Notes: a model not told the origin generated them from the letters alone. DNA of 14,561 nucleotides from Alphaproteobacteria bacterium (GCA_015232485.1 JADFZP010000033.1:1-14561); one strand, 5' to 3'; positions 1 to 6,821 are shown, counted from the first letter of the stretch. Numbers and translations are program-made.

Positions 1-1113
1 GACATCCTGGGCTGGTTTCCCACGCGCGATCGTCAGGTTTACTATCTCGCGGGCTTCGCCGGCACCGGCAAATCGACGGTGTGCGGCTACGCCATCGCCG
101 AGTTGCAGGCCAAGTTCTCCGAGGTGAAGAAGGTTATCACCGGGGCGTATACGGGCAAGGCGGCGCACGTCCTGCGGTCCAAGGGCGTCGAGTCCGCCAT
201 GACCCTGCATTCCATGATCTACAGCCCGATCGTCGACGAGGTTACCGGCAAGGTCACTTTCGTCCTCAACGTCGGCGGCCCGGCGTCCGAAGCGGACCTG
301 ATCGTGCTCGACGAGTGCTCGATGATCGACGAGGCGATGGCGCTGGATCTTCTGTCGTTCGGGAAGAAGGTGCTGGTGATGGGCGATCCGGGCCAGCTTC
401 CCCCGGTCGGCGGCGCCGGCTTCTTCACGGCGCGCCGGCCCGACAGCTTCCTCACTGAGGTGCATCGCCAGGCGGCCGAGAGCCCGATCATCCGGGTGGC
501 CACCATGGTCCGACAAGGACGGCTGCCGCGCTTTGGCCAAGTGGGCGACACCATTGTGGCGCCGCTGACCAGGGAGACCCAGGAGGCGGTCTATCGCGAG
601 GACACCCAGGCGATTTGCGGCACCCATCGCGTCCGCTGGGCCTATACCGCGCGCATTCGCCGCCGCCGGGGTTTCGTCAATCCGTTGCCCGAGTGGAACG
701 AGCGGATCATCTGCACCCGCAACCACGCCGAGGTGGGGTTGTTCAACGGCATGCTCGGGAAGGCGGTCGGCGATGCGGTCGCGGTGCGCGAGCGCCGCTT
801 CCCGGACCTTGACCTGTGCCGCCTGACCGTCCGGCTCGACGACGAAGCCGACGAGCGCCGCGACATCCTGGCGACCCCTTACCTGTTCAACTCGCTTTAC
901 CACGGCGCCAGCGAGCGGCCACGCGGGCTGAAAAAGGGGATCGAGGAGTGGGATTGGGGCTACGTCCTGACGTGCCACAAGGCCCAGGGCTCCGAATGGC
1001 CGCACGTCACCGTGGTCGACGACAGCGGCTCCTTCGGCGCCGATCGCTGGCGCTGGCTCTACACCGCCTGCACCCGCCCGAGCGAAGGGCTGACCCTCTT
1101 GCTGCGCCAGTGA
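1..1113 (+). CDS. RecD/Dda-like SF1B DNA helicase, 5' end missing
   Basis: ATP-dependent 5'-3' DNA helicase of superfamily 1B (RecD2/Dda type). The frame is open from base 1, so the start lies left of the window; 370 residues are visible. Motifs in order, numbered from the window edge: Walker A GFAGTGKST at 18-26; motif Ia TGAYTGKAAHVL near 47; Walker B/motif II LIVLDECSMIDE around 100-111; motif III VMGDPGQLPPVG near 127; the RecD-like stretch LTEVHRQAAESPIIR; motif V LTCHKAQGSEWPHV; and motif VI YTACTRPSEGLTL close to the C-terminus. All core motifs look intact, so the protein is probably active. The GTG at base 79 is internal and lies after Walker A, so it is not the start. The stop overlaps a possible ATG of the next gene (TGATG), which suggests co-translation. 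A role in plasmid or phage replication or recombination is inferred. Exodeoxyribonuclease V alpha-like annotation would be equivalent. Confidence 0.92.
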   Translation, partial: DILGWFPTRDRQVYYLAGFAGTGKSTVCGYAIAELQAKFSEVKKVITGAYTGKAAHVLRSKGVESAMTLHSMIYSPIVDEVTGKVTFVLNVGGPASEADLIVLDECSMIDEAMALDLLSFGKKVLVMGDPGQLPPVGGAGFFTARRPDSFLTEVHRQAAESPIIRVATMVRQGRLPRFGQVGDTIVAPLTRETQEAVYREDTQAICGTHRVRWAYTARIRRRRGFVNPLPEWNERIICTRNHAEVGLFNGMLGKAVGDAVAVRERRFPDLDLCRLTVRLDDEADERRDILATPYLFNSLYHGASERPRGLKKGIEEWDWGYVLTCHKAQGSEWPHVTVVDDSGSFGADRWRWLYTACTRPSEGLTLLLRQ

Positions 1114-1124
1114 TGGAGGCTCGC

Positions 1125-1712
1125 ATGCACGTTGACGCGCTTTGGTCCGATCGGGACACGCTCGCGGCGCTGGCGGACTTGCCTGTGGTGCGGCTCGACC
1201 GCATTCCGTCCGCCGAAGTGCCGGCGCGCGCGCTGGAGATCGCCGCCGCCGGGTGCCATAGCCTCGCGCTGGTGCCCCTGCCGGCGCATCCCCAGGCCGT
1301 TTGGGTGGCCGCGCTGCTGGTCCGGGCGAGCCGGCGGCTGTTTCCCGACAGCCCCGTGCCGGTGATCGGCGCCCATGGCGCGAGCGCCATGTGGTGCATC
1401 GTGCGCGGCCCGTCGCACTACATGGGAATGGCGCCTTCGGGTGATCCGTCCGGATCGGATGAGGCTGTCGTGGCGCGCGTCCAACGCGCCCGCGAGGCGT
1501 CCATTCGACGTTGTTGGCCCTTCCCGCCCCTGGCCAGGGACAAATGCCACGGCGCGCACGCGTGGGCGATCCTCGACAGCCTGCCGGTGACCCCTGAGAC
1601 GCGGCGGCATGCGCTGGCGGTCGCGCGCACCATCGCCGACCTCGCCGGGAGCGCCGATGTTCGCCGTATCGACTTGGCCGAGGCCCTGTCCTTCATGGGA
1701 GAACTGCTGTGA
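1125..1712 (+). CDS. Stand-alone ComM/YifB C-terminal-domain (Mg_chelatase_C-like) protein
   Basis: A 195-aa protein. Residues about 111-190 read like the C-terminal domain of the ComM/YifB family: an ARVQRAREASIRR segment matches the family's arginine-rich helix, and VARTIADLAGS (166-176) followed by DLAEALSF matches its closing signature. The AAA+ ATPase core that precedes this domain in ComM is absent: there is no Walker A or Walker B. Residues 1-105 are unrecognised, with a hydrophobic LALVPLP...VWVAALLV stretch. ComM is a hexameric helicase acting on branched DNA, so a DNA-processing accessory role beside the upstream helicase is plausible but inferred. ATG 1125 has a GGAGG five bases before it; an in-frame ATG at 1113 overlaps the helicase stop and would add four residues. 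The stop overlaps the GTG of the next ORF. Confidence 0.78.
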   Translation: MHVDALWSDRDTLAALADLPVVRLDRIPSAEVPARALEIAAAGCHSLALVPLPAHPQAVWVAALLVRASRRLFPDSPVPVIGAHGASAMWCIVRGPSHYMGMAPSGDPSGSDEAVVARVQRAREASIRRCWPFPPLARDKCHGAHAWAILDSLPVTPETRRHALAVARTIADLAGSADVRRIDLAEALSFMGELL

Positions 1713-1882
1713 CCAGCGAACCATTTCCGTCCGATTTGGACGCGCGGGCCGATTGGGCGCGCCGCGTCAACCAGGTGGCGTTGGAGCGCGTCAACGCCGG
1801 GCTGCCGGCGCCGCCGTCCCGCGCGTTTGTGGAGGCGGCCCGCCGCGCCGAGGCGCTGGTCCTTCCGGTCGCGGCCGAGTGA
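1709..1882 (+). CDS. Small hypothetical protein, 57 aa
   Basis: A short ORF starting at GTG 1709, which overlaps the previous stop in a GTGA arrangement typical of translational coupling. The product is arginine- and alanine-rich, beginning MTSEPFPSDLDARADW and ending AALVLPVAAE-like residues, with two predicted helices separated by a GLPAPPS turn. No motif is recognised. Support comes from the overlap, the absence of any competing ORF and codon use like its neighbours. It is too short for firm assignment. Confidence 0.5.
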   Translation: MTSEPFPSDLDARADWARRVNQVALERVNAGLPAPPSRAFVEAARRAEALVLPVAAE

Positions 1883-1956
1883 TGTCCGGTTCGGATGTGG
1901 TCCGCCGGGCGGCGCGTGGGCGTTGCATGTCCATCGCGCCGTGAGATGATCCTGGT

Positions 1957-1988
1957 ATCGCGTTTGCGATTGGCCGGTTGATCCGGCC
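1957..1988 (+). promoter_or_regulatory. Tandem stem-loops before the next gene
   Basis: Two adjacent inverted repeats: ATCGC-GTTT-GCGAT (1957-1970) and GGCCGG-TTGAT-CCGGCC (1972-1988). The second ends three bases before the TGGAGG ribosome-binding site (1991-1996) of the ORF at 2002. Neither is followed by a T-tract, so a classical intrinsic terminator is unlikely. An mRNA processing or translational-control element is possible. Confidence 0.4.
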
Positions 1989-2001
1989 GCTGGAGGCTGA
2001 G

Positions 2002-2187
2002 ATGAGCAAGAAACCCCACAACGAAACCGAAGACGCGTTTCTCCGCCGCGTCGATCGTACTTTCCGCAAGAAGGTCAAGGACGGCGGCCCGACCTACGAC
2101 GAACTGGCCCGCGCCATCAGTATCAAGCTCCGGCGCAAGTCGGCTGTGCATGTGGCCATTGGCTTCCTGTCCGCGATCACGGAGTAA
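2002..2187 (+). CDS. Small basic hypothetical protein, 61 aa
   Basis: Starts at ATG 2002 behind TGGAGG with normal spacing; an upstream in-frame TTG at 1978 lies in the hairpin region and is unlikely. The product is lysine/arginine-rich and helical (DAFLRRVDRTFRKKVKD, then a TYDELARAISIKLRRK segment), which fits a small nucleic-acid-binding protein, though no known domain is recognised. It is the first of a run of small plus-strand ORFs leading to the 667-aa gene and is followed six bases later by the ATG of the next ORF. Confidence 0.65.
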   Translation: MSKKPHNETEDAFLRRVDRTFRKKVKDGGPTYDELARAISIKLRRKSAVHVAIGFLSAITE

Positions 2188-2192
2188 GTGTC

Positions 2193-2399
2193 ATGACCTC
2201 GGAACACTCAAAGATCATCGTCACTATCAGTTACGAAGACGACGAGAACGGCTTTTGCATTGACGATAACGGCCCGGAGTCGGACGGCGCCGAGTACGAA
2301 GAGCGCGCCGTTGACGCCGAGGCTGAAGCTGAAGGTCGCGCGCGCCACTACCGCGAACTTGGCTTCCAAGTTGAAATCTGCAAACCCGGTTGGATGTAG
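2193..2399 (+). CDS. Small acidic hypothetical protein, 68 aa
   Basis: ATG 2193 lies five bases after the previous stop, and its GGAGTAAG ribosome-binding site overlaps that stop. The product is strongly acidic: a beta-like KIIVTISYED start, a DDNGPESDGAEYEE acidic centre, an alanine/glutamate helix, and a C-terminal GFQVEICKPGW strand. No family is recognised. The acidic character next to a basic partner gene could suggest a complex, but this is speculation. Confidence 0.6.
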   Translation: MTSEHSKIIVTISYEDDENGFCIDDNGPESDGAEYEERAVDAEAEAEGRARHYRELGFQVEICKPGWM

Positions 2400-2437
2400 A
2401 CCGCGCCGCGCCGTCTAGCGACTTAAAGGAGCCCACT

Positions 2438-2623
2438 ATGGACAGACGCCGCGCCACCGCCGCTCTCGCCGACAGGATTGTCGGATTGGTGAAGGCGGCC
2501 ATAGCTGACCTTGAGTTGGCGGCCATTCGCGACCTGTGCGACATCCACACTGGCGGGGAATTCCCGCCGGGCGAACTGGACAAGCTGGCCGCCATGGTGA
2601 AGCGGCGGCTTGGTCCGCGCTGA
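2438..2623 (+). CDS. Small helical hypothetical protein, 61 aa (paralogue of the next ORF)
   Basis: ATG 2438 follows AAAGGAG at good spacing; the in-frame ATG at 2390 overlaps the previous gene and has no such site. The product is DRIVGLVKAAIADLE...GELDKLAAMVKRRLG, mostly helical with a basic C-terminus. The pattern of an N-terminal DRIV...AAI helix and a C-terminal xDLDKL...MxRRL helix recurs in the next ORF, so the two look like diverged tandem duplicates. Function unknown. Confidence 0.6.
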   Translation: MDRRRATAALADRIVGLVKAAIADLELAAIRDLCDIHTGGEFPPGELDKLAAMVKRRLGPR

Positions 2624-2643
2624 CGGAACGCAAGGAGATCGCC

Positions 2644-2907
2644 ATGACGACACCGGCCAATAGAATGGTCGCTTCCCTGCTCGCCGCGCATCTGCGCGCA
2701 GAGCTTGGTGCCGCCGCCGATGGTGGGTGTTCGTGCTGGCTCGCGTCCGCAAGTCGCGTGCTCCATCCAAATGATTTGAAGAAGCTGCGCGTTGCCATGC
2801 AGCGGCGGTTGGACAAGCTGCTCAAAGAGGCCGATGGATGTCCGCCCAGGATTTTCGATTGGCGGGAGTTTTTCATGGCCGAGGACGGCGATGTAGGGGG
2901 CTCATAA
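2644..2907 (+). CDS. Small hypothetical protein, 87 aa (paralogue of the previous ORF)
   Basis: ATG 2644 lies behind AAGGAG. The product opens with NRMVASLLAAHLRAELG, carries a CSCW patch mid-protein, then DLKKLRVAMQRRLDKLL and a 25-residue tail containing FDWREFFMAEDG. Its two helices align by eye with those of the preceding 61-aa ORF; the tail is extra. The stop is one base before the ATG of the 667-aa gene, so the two are almost certainly co-transcribed. No known family recognised. Confidence 0.6.
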   Translation: MTTPANRMVASLLAAHLRAELGAAADGGCSCWLASASRVLHPNDLKKLRVAMQRRLDKLLKEADGCPPRIFDWREFFMAEDGDVGGS

Positions 2908-2908
2908 C

Positions 2909-4912
2909 ATGGACAAGGGGAATCCTCTCCGGACGCAAGTCACGGCGTCCGTCAACACCACCGATGAGATGCCGTCTCCCGACGAGGTGACGCTGGGCCA
3001 ATGGTATTGGGTGACGACCAAGAACCGCACGGGTGACGGGACCGAGGACCACCTTGCCTGCGTCACGCATCTGGCGAGCAATCACGCGGTCATGACCACG
3101 CCATCGGATGGGTCCACCCGCGTCTTTCGCATCCGCTACGAACAGATCCCTTCGGCGAATATCCGCCTGGAGCCAAACGCGGACGCGATCATCGCGGCCA
3201 AGATCGCCGACCTGCAACGGGAATCCGCCCGCCTGATCGGCGAGGTCACCGCCCTGATGGCGCGCCTCGGCATGGGCGCCGGGCCGAATGCGCTGACGCA
3301 GCGATCGGAGGGTTCCGGCACCGCCTTGATGGCGATGGCTGGTGCCGTCGACATCAACGGCTACAAGAACGCCTTGATCGCGGCCCAGAAGAAGGATTTC
3401 CCCGACCTGTTCAAGGAGATCGAGCGCGTCAACTCGCGTCTCGCCGCCTGGATGATGGCGCCAACCCTGGCACTGACGGCCCAGGTCGGCCCTCTCAAGG
3501 AACGCGTCCAGTCCATTGAGGACCGCATCTTTTCGGTGGAACTCTATGCCGGCCTCACCGAGAGCGTCCTGCAAATCGCGGATGGCGCTCCCGCCGGGAT
3601 GACCGACAAGCTGCATGTGATGCAGCGCCGTCTCTACATGGACGAGGAATGCCTCGCCGCCTATTCCGAGGGCGGCATGGACGTTCGGGACATCAAACAG
3701 TTCAACGCCTGGCTGGCCCGGCCGGAGAATCGTGATCGTCTGCTGCCGTGGCCTCGCACCCTGGTGACCATGCGCGTTCGCCGCTTCAAGAAGGAGCGCG
3801 ACAACCAAAACTCGCTTATCCGCCTGCTCGACAATGCCGCCTTGGCCGAAGCCGACAAGTGGACCTTCCTCTATGTGCGGAACGGCGAGCAGTTGTGGTG
3901 TCTGGCCTGCCAACTCGAATTCGGTGCCATGTTGTTTCCGGATGAGACGCGCCAGACGGGCGGGCCGCTGATGGTCTGCAAGAGTGGGTTCCTCAGCGGC
4001 GCCGCGAAGCTGATGTCGGTCGCTCTCTTCGAGCGGCTTTCCGCCCAGTTTGCGGACTGGGAGGAGCGCGCGGCGGCCTGGAAACGCGACAACCCGGATG
4101 CTGACTGGTTCACCCAACCGACGTGGGTTTCCCATGGCGGCCCCCAGCATCATCGTTATGATTTCCGCCCGACCGAGTGGGAACCGTTGACGCCCGAATC
4201 GCTCGATTACGACGAGGTGATGGCGGCGATCGGCAAGGAGGTCGCCGCTTACAATCGCGTCTGCCTGATCATCCAGGGCCTGTTCGACCGCTCGCCGATC
4301 CTGCACCCCCATCCGCCGGCTCGCCTCTGGACGGCCGAGGGTTTCGGCGCCGCCCTGGAGCTGGTCTACGATCAGACGCGCGCCTTGTACGCCGCCGCCG
4401 AGCCGCCCGACTTCGAGTCGTACCGGCGCCGCTGCAACGCGTCGCTCGGCGTCGGCTCGGTGGTCGCTGGCGTGCGCGAGGTTTGGCTGCGGCGCGAGGC
4501 GGAGAAGGAGAACCGCCGCCTGATGCAGGATCATCGCCGCCACACAAGCGATCCCCGCTATACCCACTACGAGCCCTATGGCGATGAGGGTCCGGGCTGG
4601 GTGTCGACCGTGGCCAAGTGGGCGCCTCGCAGCCGCACCGGCACGATTCGCTGGACGCGCGCGACACGCGGCTGGCGCGCGGAGCGGAACGCCATTCCCG
4701 TCTCGCTGACATGGGCGGACGACGACGCGTGGGTGTTCAACGTCTCCGCCTACAAGCCCGGTGATTACAAACAGTTTTTCGCGGACCCGCGCACCCGCGA
4801 GCAGTATCTGAAATGGGCGCCGCTGTTGATGGCCGCCGAGGACTGGCATGCCGGGCGGTTGGTGGAGCGCCGGGACATGCCGGGGATGTGGGATTTCGCC
4901 GAGCGGAGCTAA
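2909..4912 (+). CDS. Large hypothetical protein, 667 aa
   Basis: The largest gene of the window, starting one base after the preceding stop with an AGGGGG ribosome-binding site. No catalytic domain is recognised. Visible parts: a beta-like N-terminus (about 28-85, LGQWYWVTTKNR...); a coiled-coil-like helix at about 92-122; a long helical middle (150-300) with RLYMDEECLAAY, FNAWLARPENRDRLLPWPR and a basic MRVRRFKKERDNQ; a CLAC pair at 331-334 in a WCLACQLEFGAMLFPD segment; a helical 370-540 stretch; and a Trp-rich C-terminus (about 564-645) ending in an acidic, aromatic region. It has no signal peptide, no membrane helix and no Walker motif. An antisense ORF of similar length covers it but reads as a GC-driven shadow. 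Its size and its position behind four small ORFs suggest that it is the main product of this operon. Function is not assigned. Confidence 0.85.
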   Translation: MDKGNPLRTQVTASVNTTDEMPSPDEVTLGQWYWVTTKNRTGDGTEDHLACVTHLASNHAVMTTPSDGSTRVFRIRYEQIPSANIRLEPNADAIIAAKIADLQRESARLIGEVTALMARLGMGAGPNALTQRSEGSGTALMAMAGAVDINGYKNALIAAQKKDFPDLFKEIERVNSRLAAWMMAPTLALTAQVGPLKERVQSIEDRIFSVELYAGLTESVLQIADGAPAGMTDKLHVMQRRLYMDEECLAAYSEGGMDVRDIKQFNAWLARPENRDRLLPWPRTLVTMRVRRFKKERDNQNSLIRLLDNAALAEADKWTFLYVRNGEQLWCLACQLEFGAMLFPDETRQTGGPLMVCKSGFLSGAAKLMSVALFERLSAQFADWEERAAAWKRDNPDADWFTQPTWVSHGGPQHHRYDFRPTEWEPLTPESLDYDEVMAAIGKEVAAYNRVCLIIQGLFDRSPILHPHPPARLWTAEGFGAALELVYDQTRALYAAAEPPDFESYRRRCNASLGVGSVVAGVREVWLRREAEKENRRLMQDHRRHTSDPRYTHYEPYGDEGPGWVSTVAKWAPRSRTGTIRWTRATRGWRAERNAIPVSLTWADDDAWVFNVSAYKPGDYKQFFADPRTREQYLKWAPLLMAAEDWHAGRLVERRDMPGMWDFAERS

Positions 4913-4926
4913 GGCGGTTCATGCGC

Positions 4927-4947
4927 GAGACGCTTTGGTGGCGTCTC
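4927..4947 (+). terminator. Stem-loop after the 667-aa gene
   Basis: GAGACGC and GCGTCTC form a seven-base-pair perfect stem with a TTTGGTG loop, 14 bases after the stop of the large gene and before the next plus-strand gene. There is no T-tract, so termination, if any, may be partial or Rho-assisted. It could instead be an RNA processing site within one operon. Confidence 0.35.
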
Positions 4948-4999
4948 TGCACAGACGAACTAAAATTGGATCAGCCGGACAGCTTTGGAGGGGTTCACC

Positions 5000-5335
5000 A
5001 TGCCGACAACCGACGTGACGAGTGCGGGACTGGATCGCATCCTCGCGATCCGCGCCGAGGGGCGCGACCCCGAACAGGTCGCTTCCGAAACGCGGGCGAT
5101 CGTCCAGGCGGCCATGATCCGCTCCATGCACGACCGCCTCGAATGGATGGAGTGGGCGGTCGATACGGCGGTGGTCTCGGACGGGTGTCATTACCTGGCC
5201 GCCCTGGAGGATGGCCGAACCAATGTCGAAGTGGTCGCGATTGTGTACGCGGCCGATGAGGTCGGCTTCTGTGAGCCGGGCTCCCCGGAAGAACTGGATG
5301 TCATCCCCACTCGCTTGAAGTGGCTCGGCTTCTAA
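5000..5335 (+). CDS. Hypothetical protein, 111 aa
   Basis: ATG 5000 sits behind GGAGGGG with normal spacing; an upstream TTG at 4985 overlaps this site and is not favoured. The N-terminal half is helical (GLDRILAIRAEGRDP, then SETRAIVQAAMIRSMHDRLEWMEW split by a short turn), and the C-terminal half is a beta-rich, acidic stretch (HYLAALEDGRTNVEVVAIVY). No family recognised. It is the last plus-strand gene before a convergent junction. Confidence 0.65.
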   Translation: MPTTDVTSAGLDRILAIRAEGRDPEQVASETRAIVQAAMIRSMHDRLEWMEWAVDTAVVSDGCHYLAALEDGRTNVEVVAIVYAADEVGFCEPGSPEELDVIPTRLKWLGF

Positions 5336-5430
5336 ATCCACGCCGGCTCGCGCGGCTGTCCAAAACGGATTTGTCTATCTGTCTCTGGGAGGGGCGGCCA
5401 AGAGCGGTGGTGGATCGTCGCCGCCAGCCG

Positions 5431-5459
5431 TTGGGTGTCGACGCGGGCTCGACACCCGG
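5431..5459. terminator. Stem-loop between convergent genes
   Basis: GGGTGTCGA (5433-5441) pairs perfectly with TCGACACCC (5449-5457) around a seven-base loop, extendable by two G-T pairs to 5431-5459. It lies between the plus-strand gene ending at 5335 and the minus-strand ORF ending at 5488, where a bidirectional terminator is expected. There is no clear T-tract on either side. Confidence 0.5.
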
Positions 5460-5487
5460 ACCCTGGACGTGAACCAATGGTCCCGTC

Positions 5488-5655
5488 CTAACCGTACACC
5501 AACTCCCGCAGAGCCGAGAACGCCCCCTCGGGATCGGCCAGGCCCTCATCCCGCAACGCCTGTTCGATAAGCGGCCACGCGCCGGCAATCTCGTCGACGG
5601 CGGTCAGCAGCACGCCGAGCACCACCCGTTGTTCCTCGGTCATTTCCATCGCCAT
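5488..5655 (-). CDS. Small hypothetical protein, 55 aa
   Basis: A short minus-strand ORF: start MAMEMTEEQRVVLGVLL, then AVDEIAGAWPLIEQALRD, and an end in FSALRELVYG. The product is acidic, amphipathic and all-helical, with no stop and protein-like composition, which makes it a credible small gene. ATG 5655 is the most upstream start. ATGs at 5649 and 5643 are alternatives; an AAGAA lies about five bases before the one at 5649. The leader resembles that of the minus-strand ORF at 9442. It is downstream of the winged-helix gene on the same strand, 135 bases away. No family recognised. Confidence 0.5.
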   Translation of the reverse strand: MAMEMTEEQRVVLGVLLTAVDEIAGAWPLIEQALRDEGLADPEGAFSALRELVYG

Positions 5656-5706
5656 TCTTGGAGGGGAGGTGCGGCCGGGAAATACTGCTCCGCAAGGGCA
5701 GTCAAA

Positions 5707-5788
5707 TCACGCTTGCAAGTCAGCGCGCTTCAATTAGGCCCGGCCGCAGACGCAATCCTGTCCCATCCTCACGGCGAATGCAAGCGTG
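5707..5788. repeat. 10-bp inverted repeat in an intergenic spacer
   Basis: CACGCTTGCA at 5707-5716 and its exact complement TGCAAGCGTG at 5779-5788, separated by 62 bases and filling the spacer between two minus-strand genes. The second arm lies directly beside the stop of the winged-helix gene. It could be a pair of operators or a long-range RNA stem; chance cannot be excluded. Confidence 0.4.
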
Positions 5789-5790
5789 TC

Positions 5791-6525
5791 TTACGCGGTA
5801 TGCGGGCGCGCCCACATCATGCGGGGGTGTTCTTTGGTCCTGGCATGCACCCAGCGGCGGCCGATGATGATCGCGCTCAGATGCGGCAACACCTTGTTGG
5901 GCAGATCGACATCGGACGGGCGGCGAATGACCACCGCCTGGACGCGGACGCACACCAGGTCGTGGACCATCAGATCGCCCAGTTGGGCTCGCACCCATTC
6001 TTCCTCCGCCGCCGTGGCGTCCCTCTCTTCGTCTTCGGACAGCCGGGGCGCCGGAAGATGGGCGGGCCAGGGGATCAGCAACTCGCCCCCGCCGATCCGG
6101 TCAGCCGCATGAATTTGCTTGCCCGACAAAACGATTTTGCCGGTGCCATTGTGCGCCGATTCGAGTGCCGGTTCGTCTGACAGCCGCCGCTCCGTTGCTG
6201 GGGGTTCCGTCTTGTTCGGATCGGTGAATCCGGAGCCGGAGTGGCACGCGCCGTGGGGGATCGGCGCCAGCGGGCCGAGGTCGGTCACCAGCCGCCAGAT
6301 CGCCGCCTGGATTTGCCCGGCGCCGGGCTCTTCCCCATCCAGGGAAACAAGTCCTTCACGGGCGTAGCGGCGCAGCAGGTTCTTGACCGTGTTCCGGTTG
6401 AGATCGGCCGCCGTCGCCAGTTCGGCCGTGGTCCCCGCGCCGACCGCGCGCAGATGGTCCCACAATCGCTGGGCCACCCGGCCGGGCTTTGGCCGGAGCC
6501 GATGGTAGGGCCGGCGTTTCTTCAT
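5791..6525 (-). CDS. Winged-helix (HTH) DNA-binding protein, 244 aa
   Basis: A putative regulator. Residues about 15-80 look like a winged-helix domain: RVAQRLWDHLRAVGAGTTA, the helix-turn-helix ELATAADLNRNTVKNLLRRY (35-54), then EGLVSLDG and QIQAAIWRLV as the wing. The basic start MKKRRPYHRLRPKPGR could add DNA contacts. The middle (90-150) looks disordered. The C-terminal half has an acidic SEDEERDATAAEEEW helix and a beta-like VHDLVCVRVQAVVIRR segment of unknown role. ATG 6525 is chosen because it overlaps the stop of the upstream gene (ATGA) and has AGAGGA upstream; the frame remains open further upstream. It is coupled to the ribbon-helix-helix-like gene, so the two probably act together, perhaps in copy-number or operon control (inferred). 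Confidence 0.75.
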   Translation of the reverse strand: MKKRRPYHRLRPKPGRVAQRLWDHLRAVGAGTTAELATAADLNRNTVKNLLRRYAREGLVSLDGEEPGAGQIQAAIWRLVTDLGPLAPIPHGACHSGSGFTDPNKTEPPATERRLSDEPALESAHNGTGKIVLSGKQIHAADRIGGGELLIPWPAHLPAPRLSEDEERDATAAEEEWVRAQLGDLMVHDLVCVRVQAVVIRRPSDVDLPNKVLPHLSAIIIGRRWVHARTKEHPRMMWARPHTA

Positions 6526-6803
6526 CGTCCGTCCTCTTGGGATTCGGATGGTGGATTGGTTGCGTCCACTTCGGAATGGGGCGTGGTCGCTTCCATCAGG
6601 TCCAGTCCGCTTTGGACGGCCTGTCGCCATACCTGACTCTCGCTCATCCCGGTGGACGCGGCGATCCGCTTCACGCGGCCGGTGGTTCCCGCGCCGAAGC
6701 GCAGCTTGCGAGCTTCGGGGAATCCCCCGCCTGCTGGGCGGCCTCGGCCGCGCTTGGGTGCGATCGTCTCCATGCGCCCATCATAGGCTCTCGCGGTTTT
6801 CAT
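6522..6803 (-). CDS. Ribbon-helix-helix-like regulator with AT-hook-like N-terminus, 93 aa
   Basis: A small basic DNA-binding protein. Residues 17-26, KRGRGRPAGG, match the AT-hook core (GRP flanked by basic residues). Residues about 33-70, KLRFGAGTTGRVKRIAASTG followed by MSESQVWRQAVQSGLDLM, fit a strand-helix-helix fold of the CopG/Arc type seen in plasmid regulators; the tail is acidic. Its stop overlaps the ATG of the winged-helix gene. The start is uncertain: ATG 6803 has AGGTGG only one base away, whereas ATG 6773 has no ribosome-binding site but lies right after a TATGAT box, which would give a leaderless transcript. It is divergent from the 180-aa gene at 6926, so the shared 120-bp region may be its operator. 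Confidence 0.72.
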   Translation of the reverse strand: MKTARAYDGRMETIAPKRGRGRPAGGGFPEARKLRFGAGTTGRVKRIAASTGMSESQVWRQAVQSGLDLMEATTPHSEVDATNPPSESQEDGR

Positions 6804-6821
6804 GCCACCTAAAATTCATGG

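Noticed and set aside
816..1112. In-frame upstream extension of the ComM-like ORF
   Set aside because: It overlaps the conserved helicase motifs in another frame and is Arg/Pro-rich; the start at 1125 has a good ribosome-binding site.
1882..1944. 20-residue ORF overlapping the stop of the 57-aa ORF
   Set aside because: Very short, with no ribosome-binding site and no protein-like pattern beyond the ATG overlap.
2873..4849. Antisense open frame of 658 codons opposite the 667-aa gene
   Set aside because: Low-complexity Arg/Gly/His/Ala-rich product with no motif, no ribosome-binding site, fully opposite a well-supported gene; typical of high-GC mirror frames.
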